Assembly: GCA_023630585.1 (NCBI GenBank)
Contig: CM042540.1
Location: 12,785,074-12,849,073 of the forward strand
DNA length: 64,000 nucleotides
Source of the DNA: Cranoglanis bouderius
Taxonomy: Eukaryota; Chordata; Actinopteri; Siluriformes; Cranoglanididae
Reading direction: 5' to 3'
The notes beneath the pieces are model-generated. The model saw only the letters and a list, made by a program, of their open reading frames with translations, ran no database searches and was not told the DNA's origin. The translations under genes were made by a program, and so were the position numbers. This document shows, one piece after another, positions 58,691 to 64,000 of this stretch; position 1 is the stretch's first letter; every line of letters begins with the position of its first letter.

Positions 58691-59286
58691 AAGGATACTT
58701 CTATTTACCAACTTCTATTTACCAACTGGCATTTCTGTGAGGCGTGCGTGCCATGAGAAAGACAGGGAGAAAATGTTTAAGCTGGATCGGAAGGATCCAA
58801 ATCGTCATCACCCCCACCTATGCCCAGCAAACATACACACACGTACAGTATGCATGCAATCAGCAGCTCCACCTACTACACTAACCCACACCTAAAGTGT
58901 TACTGCACCGTGAGAGACACTACGTCCCGACAGACCTACGTCCTGAGCATCAGACCCTCAACACCTGCTACACATCCCCAGGCATGTCAAGTGATGTTTA
59001 TCCATAATGTAGGTGTGACTTATATCCTGCTCAAGGATGGAGTGTACCTAACGATCTTGTGTACTGAGCAATATAAACAAAAGGCCAGGAGGATGTGCTA
59101 GATTTCCAGAACTATATTTGACTAACGTCCCATCGTGCAAAGTATCATATAGAAACAATATTTCTATCGACAGCCTCTTTAAAAATGGTAATCATAATTA
59201 ATGAGCTGTACATTAAATATGAAAACTACATGTTGCATCAAGTTGGCTAATGTCAGGTTGCACTGAATGGCACACACTCAAGCACA
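58691..59286. other. Non-coding DNA
   Basis: Nothing recognised. Confidence 0.3.
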
Positions 59287-59400
59287 TTAGGGCCAGTTTA
59301 TCATCATCAATCCACCTACCGAGCCAAGCATGTTTTTTGGCAGGTGGGAGGAAACCTGAGAACATGTAGGAAACCCACGCAAACACAGGGAGACACAACC
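59287..59400 (-). mobile_element. V-SINE core relic
   Basis: GGGCCAGTTTATCATCATCA, ATCCACCTACC, GGTGGGAGGAAACCTGAGAA and GGAAACCCACGCAAACACAG are the complement of a V-SINE core of the HE1/DANA type. Head and tail are absent. Confidence 0.6.
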
Positions 59401-59509
59401 ATTAACCCAAGCTCAAGACAGAAACCCTGTGAGACTCTGCAACTATTTCACCCTGCACACATCATGTGTACTTTTAATGTCATATATTATATTACAAGTA
59501 CAATGTATC

Positions 59510-59775
59510 TATCCATCCATCCACTTTCTGTACTACTTATCCTACACAGGGTCACGGGGAGCCTGAAGCCAATCCCAGGAGACTCATGGACACCCTGGAC
59601 GGGATGCCAACCCATCGTAGGTCACAATCGCACACACACTCACACACTACAGACAATTTGGAAATGTCTGTCTTTGGAGCCAACTGGAGTACCCACACAC
59701 AGGGCGGGGACAGGAATCGAACCCCCAACTCTGGAGGTGCGAGGCAAACATGCTAACCACTAAGCCATGAGCTGT
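59510..59775 (-). mobile_element. V-SINE (DANA/HE1-like) copy 3 with internal deletion
   Basis: On the minus strand the tRNA-like head is well preserved: GGCTTAGTGGTTAGCATGTT near 59747-59766 (A box) and GGGGGTTCGATTCCTGTCCC near 59713-59732 (B box). The GGTTTCCTCC-type core has been deleted between about 59670 and 59690. The tail GGATGGATGGAT is at 59510-59522. Confidence 0.85.
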
Positions 59776-60670
59776 CTCAAATTGTGAACTATGACGTATT
59801 AGTATCTTTTGCGTTTCAATTTCTTCTCCATTTGGCCATTAGTGTAGCTTTGTTTATATTAAAAATAAATAAATAAATAAAATCAGCCCTTACCCTTCAC
59901 AGAATTGCAGATGATGTGGACATCCTTTATCTTTCAGCCATTATGGTTCAAATCACATACACCACAAATATGGCTAAACTGATGTTTTTTGGAAAGGGTT
60001 TGGATCAGTTTCTAGTTCAAATTATTATATAAAGGATTTGTGATTGGGACAAAACTGGTGTTGGGAACAGCACAGGTTCTACCTATGTATCAGGCTCTAG
60101 TAGATATAACCCAATGTAGTGTACACAGAAGCACAGAGTCAGCCGTTTTGCACAAACACAAGTTCCAGCTTGTCTCACACTCACCCGGCCATCAGCGTTC
60201 TCGATCAATCAGGGCTCTCCCATGCAGTGATTGCTAATTGATGCACTAATCCAGTGGTTAAGTACTGTGCCCATGAGCTCGGGAGTGCATCCAAGGCAAA
60301 CACCTGGCATCGCTCATCGATGTGTCACGTCTAGAGATCGAATTGAACAGAGGACTTACGGAGCATGGAGATACACACAGAGGAGGCTGATTCTCATGCG
60401 GCATATTACTGAAGAAGGATCGTACTACTGTATTTTGGGAAATTTTTCAGAACTTTAACAGCACATTGTTTTGCATGACATATACATCACAGCTGGTTGT
60501 GCAAGGCCATAGCTGGATGACATCTCTATCTGTAACTTTACATTGTTTGGGAACCAACCTTGCTTTCCAGTTAGCAAAAACAAAAAAAGTTGGTAGTGAT
60601 GTTGAGCAAAGCATGTCAATGTGTGTGAGTAACTGTTAAGCATGTCTTGTTTTTATTATATATTGTGACG
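59776..60670. other. Non-coding DNA
   Basis: (AAAT)n near 59861-59881. No repeat family or exon recognised. Confidence 0.3.
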
Positions 60671-60935
60671 TTTACAGTGAAAAACAAACATTTGCATACC
60701 CTTAGGACAAAATAAAGCAGACAAAAATTTTATTTACAGCATTTGGTGTTATAATTTATAGCATTATATTTACTGTGTCAGTTTTCCCAAATATTCCTTC
60801 ACTAAACAACATAAATGGTCAAACAGTGTATTTTAAGATATTAGTGAAGTACTCATTAAAAGTGATATCAGTTCAAAGGTTTGCATTTTCCATTCTTAAT
60901 CTAAATATTCTCTAATAACTTGTATACTCACCTTT
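60671..60935. mobile_element. Possible Tc1-type MITE relic
   Basis: ACAGTGAAAAACAAACATTT followed by GCATACCCTTAGG at the left and CAGTTCAAAGGTTTGCATTT at 60870 have the form of Tc1-type MITE phrases. Ends could not be matched to each other. Confidence 0.25.
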
Positions 60936-61051
60936 TGCCTTTATAACTTTGCCAAACCTTGGTTTAGTTTTTATCTGAGCTGAGTACCTTAATAGCACTT
61001 TTACAGGATTTCCCAGATGCCAAGGACAATTTATCTAGTTTGTCATTTTCC

Positions 61052-61511
61052 CAGGGCTGGGCCACATGACAATATATTGATATTGTGATAAATCATGTCA
61101 CAATATACTTTTCTGAAATAATATTACATCCTTTTATTAAATGTATTTTTAAATAATTACAAACTGACTGGAAGCTGCACATTTTGTTAAAATTGTGTAC
61201 TTAATCTCTTTTTTTTTTTTTTTTTTAAAAAAACAGTGGTTTATTTTTTTTTCTCCTTTTTAGTGTTGTTTATTTGTTTGTTTATTCAATATAAATAAAC
61301 AAATTTGTATAATTAATATAAAAACTACAGAAAAATATTTTTAAAAATTGTAAATATTATATATCATCAAACAAGTTGTTTTTTGTAAATGCAGTACTAC
61401 TGTATTGCTAGCAATTGTTCCCAAACCTAAACATCATGATGCACATCATGTATCACAGAAATGTCTCTGGGAATCATAATATGATATTTTTAGCATATTT
61501 CCCACCCATAG
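61052..61511. mobile_element. hAT-like MITE, diverged
   Basis: Starts CAGGGCTGGGCCACATGACA, then ATATTGTGATAAATCATGTC, and ends near ATATTTCCCACCCATA. The start matches the family of 1023-1335; the right end is a poor inverted partner. The interior holds T and A runs at 61209-61232. No target duplication seen. Confidence 0.5.
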
Positions 61512-62260
61512 TATAAATGTCTAGTATTATTGTTTAAGATGCATGAGAGCACTGACAAAGATTTTCAAGGTCTTCTAACTCACCAGCACTGTCTCTGTCT
61601 CTCTACAGAATGCTGTGAAAGGCCAAAGAGTCAAAAGAGTGCATTAGAAAGTGGAACACAGCATCAAGCTTACAATATCAGTCAATGGATCAGTCAATTG
61701 TGCACGCCAAAATAACTTCTACATATAAAGTACCCTCTATAAGCAACAGCCTAATCATACCACAAGCACAAGCCTGAGAAAGGCTTTCACTCTATACAGC
61801 TTCACTCACATCGACCTCATGGCCTTGAGTCTCGGCTCTCTCTGTAACGATCCCAACCACACTATGAACACCTGGACACAATACCTAAGTAAATCTGATA
61901 ATCACAGCACACCTTGTGTGACTGTTTAAAATGTTGTTTCTGTTTAGGTCTGGTCTGGTCACGGAGCCCTCTCAGGAAATGAAAGGAAGGTCAGTGAATA
62001 GCAGATGAAGCCGATGAAATTACAGGAAATGATTTCAAATTCGTAATGTTCTCTAAAGCTTTGCAGCACCATATCCCGATGGCGGTCATCTTGACAGATG
62101 TCTTTTTAGTTAGGGTTATGTTGCCCTCACGCTCCTGCTGATAAGAATAGTAGGTCTGAAGTGTTTCAGTGGCATGCTACTGCCACCTAGTGAAGAAAAC
62201 TGAGCAGATACGGCAACAGCAGCTCCCAATACAATGCATCTGATAGCAAATGTAACAGAA
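61512..62260. other. Non-coding DNA
   Basis: Nothing recognised. Confidence 0.3.
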
Positions 62261-62360
62261 AGACTGGGTGATATGAAGATATAAAACCACTATAGTGATA
62301 AATAGACAGATACAATACTGATATTGTAATAAATGTACACTTCTCTGAGTTGATAAACAA
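62261..62360. mobile_element. hAT-like MITE fragment
   Basis: AGACTGGGTGATATGAAGAT and ATACTGATATTGTAATAAAT resemble the left part of the GGGCTGGGCGATATG family. The right part is not found. Confidence 0.35.
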
Positions 62361-62384
62361 TAAGTAACTGATTAGACACACACA

Positions 62385-62588
62385 CAGTGGGGGAAAAAAG
62401 TATTTGATCCCCTGCTGATTTTATACGTTTGCCCACTGACAAAGAAATGATCAGTCTATAATTTTAATGGTAGGTGTATTTTAACAGTGAGAGACAGAAT
62501 AACAACAAAAAAATCCAGAAAAGCGCATTTCAAAAAAGTTATAAATTGATTTGCATTTTAATGAGGGAAATAAGTATTTGATCCCCTA
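62385..62588 (+). repeat. Left terminal inverted repeat of second Tc1 element
   Basis: Complement of 63522-63724 with few mismatches, including the shared phrase AAATTGATTTGCATTTTAAT. Confidence 0.85.
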
Positions 62589-62696
62589 TCAGTCAGTCAC
62601 TCTCTTAAAGGGAGTGCTCCTAATCTCAGTTTGTTACCTGTAAAAAGACACCTGTCCACAGAAGCAATCAATTAATCAGATTCCAAACTCTCCACC

Positions 62697-63517
62697 ATGG
62701 CCAAGACCAAAGAGCTGTCCAAGGATGTCAGGGACAAGATTGTAGACCTACACAAGGCTGGAATGGGCTACAAGACCATCGCCAAGCAGCTTGGTGAGAA
62801 GGTGACAACAGTTGGTGCGATTATTCGCAAATGGAAGAAACTGTCAGTCTCCCTCGGTCTGGGGCTCCATGCAAGATCTCACCTCGTGGAGTTTCAATGA
62901 TCATGAGAATGGTGAGGAATCAGCCCAGAACTACACGGGATGATCTTGTTAATGATCTCAAGGCAGCTGGGACCATAGTCACCAAGAAAACAATTGGTAA
63001 CACACTACGCCGTGAAGGACTGAAATCCTGCAGCGCCCGCAAGGTCCCCCTGCTCAAGAAAGCACATGTACAGGCCCATCTGTAGTTTGCCTGAGTGATT
63101 CAGAGGAGAACTGGGTGAAAGTGTTGTGGTCAGGTGTGGTCAGATCTCTTTGGCATCAACTCAACTCGCCATGTTTGGAGGAGGAGGAATGCTGCCTATG
63201 ACCCCAAGTCATAACACCATCCCCACCGTCAAACATGGAGGTGGGAACATTATTCTTTGGGGGTGTTTTTCTGCTAAGGGGACACGACAACTGCACCGCA
63301 TCAAAGGGATGATGGACGGGGCCATGTACCGTAAAATCTTGGGTGAGAACCTCCTTCCCTCTGCCAGGGCATTGAAAATGACCTTAATGACTTGAAGAGG
63401 ATCTGTAAAGAGGAGTGGGACAAAATCCCTCCTGAGATGTGTGCAAACCTGGTGGCCAACTAAAAGAAACGTCTGACCTCTGTGATTGCCAACAAGGGTT
63501 TTGCCACCAAGTACTAA
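62697..63517 (+). pseudogene. Tc1-like transposase, frameshifted and lacking the catalytic core
   Basis: Starts [20 protein letters not shown] at 62697, the N-terminal helix-turn-helix, and shifts frame near 62840 into [12 protein letters not shown] and the second DNA-binding part ([11 protein letters not shown]). It meets a stop at 63083 and resumes in a third frame at 63126. The first catalytic segment is corrupted: where relatives have WSDETK this copy reads WSGVVR. The block is then open through [20 protein letters not shown] to [10 protein letters not shown] near 63380. The part holding the second Asp (DPKHT) and the Glu (SPDLNPIE) is deleted, and the reading continues directly into [18 protein letters not shown] and the end FATKY at 63514. 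None of the three acids remains. Confidence 0.88.
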
Positions 63518-63521
63518 GTCA

Positions 63522-63842
<321 letters not shown>

Positions 63843-63903
63843 CACACACACACATTTTGTTTGTTTGTATGTTTGTTTGTTTATCTCCACCACACACCCT
63901 TGC

Positions 63904-64000
63904 CGGTCACTTTAATAGGAACACCTGTACACCTGCTCATTTATGCAGTTATTCAATCAGCCAATCATGTGCCAGCTGTGCATAAAAATCATGCAGCTAC
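63904..64000 (+). mobile_element. Start of a CACTCACCGTCC-family Tc1-like element, cut by window end
   Basis: GGTCACTTTAATAGGAACAC then TGCAGTTATTCAATCAGCCA and ATGTGCCAGCTGTGCATAAA match 28400-28500 closely. It runs off the window, so its extent is unknown. Confidence 0.6.

Noticed and set aside
58524..58895. 123-codon ORF as a host exon
   Set aside because: No domain, no convincing splice sites at sensible positions, and basic composition explained by purine-rich DNA.
59700..59775. tRNA gene on the minus strand
   Set aside because: The tRNA-like head belongs to a V-SINE with its core and tail.
62697..63517. Active Tc1 transposase
   Set aside because: Several frameshifts and a deletion covering the catalytic residues.

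Overview
This window is nuclear DNA from a teleost fish. I find no host protein-coding gene, rRNA gene or true tRNA gene in it. Everything recognisable is a transposable element, a simple repeat or GC-richer single-copy non-coding DNA. Several repeats are of types I associate with ostariophysan fishes: a 24.5 kb fragment whose end reads GTGAACCATCCCTTTAA, V-SINEs, Tc1 elements and the CAGTTGTGCTCATAA nonautonomous element. A catfish-like genome is plausible given the density of long (CA)n tracts, but species is not determinable here.

Layout. 0-9 kb: a possible regulatory island with paired CTAATTAG sites, a hAT-like MITE (1.0 kb), a 1.6-kb Tc1-like transposon with a broken transposase (2.7-4.3 kb), a candidate conserved island (5.7-6.5 kb) and a (TA)n tract. 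9-20 kb: a Harbinger-like relic carrying a nested LINE 3' end, a V-SINE, a three-copy MITE family member (14.6 kb), a 153-bp (CA)n, a tRNA-derived SINE with a clean 10-bp target duplication (18.0 kb), another LINE 3' end and a Tc1-type nonautonomous element (19.5 kb). 20-38 kb: mostly single-copy DNA with candidate regulatory islands near 23, 28, 29, 31 and 34 kb, further SINEs, a Tc1-type MITE (31.6 kb) with a partial internal duplicate (32.7 kb), and a diverged repeat pair (33.0 and 37.4 kb). 38-49 kb: an L2-type reverse transcriptase relic, a Tc1 deletion derivative, a second member of the three-copy MITE family, the inverted partner of the 19.5-kb element, a candidate island at 44 kb, and a Tc1-type MITE with palindromic ends (48.3 kb). 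49-64 kb: a minus-strand SINE, many (CA)n tracts, the third MITE copy with a TATAAT duplication (54.2 kb), islands at 53.8, 55.7 and 58.5 kb, V-SINEs at 59 kb, a hAT-like MITE at 61 kb and a second Tc1-like element (62.4-63.7 kb) whose right edge turns straight into a (TG)n(TA)n microsatellite.

The picture is a gene-poor interval or large intron/desert in which ancient single-copy islands, possibly developmental enhancers, are separated by transposon debris. No novel biochemical system is evident. The most informative observations concern transposon biology: SINE and LINE sequences sharing one 3' tail, an uncommon 6-bp target duplication, inactivated DDE residues, nested insertions and microsatellite birth at a transposon edge. 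All family names rest on recognition of sequence patterns, not on database searches.
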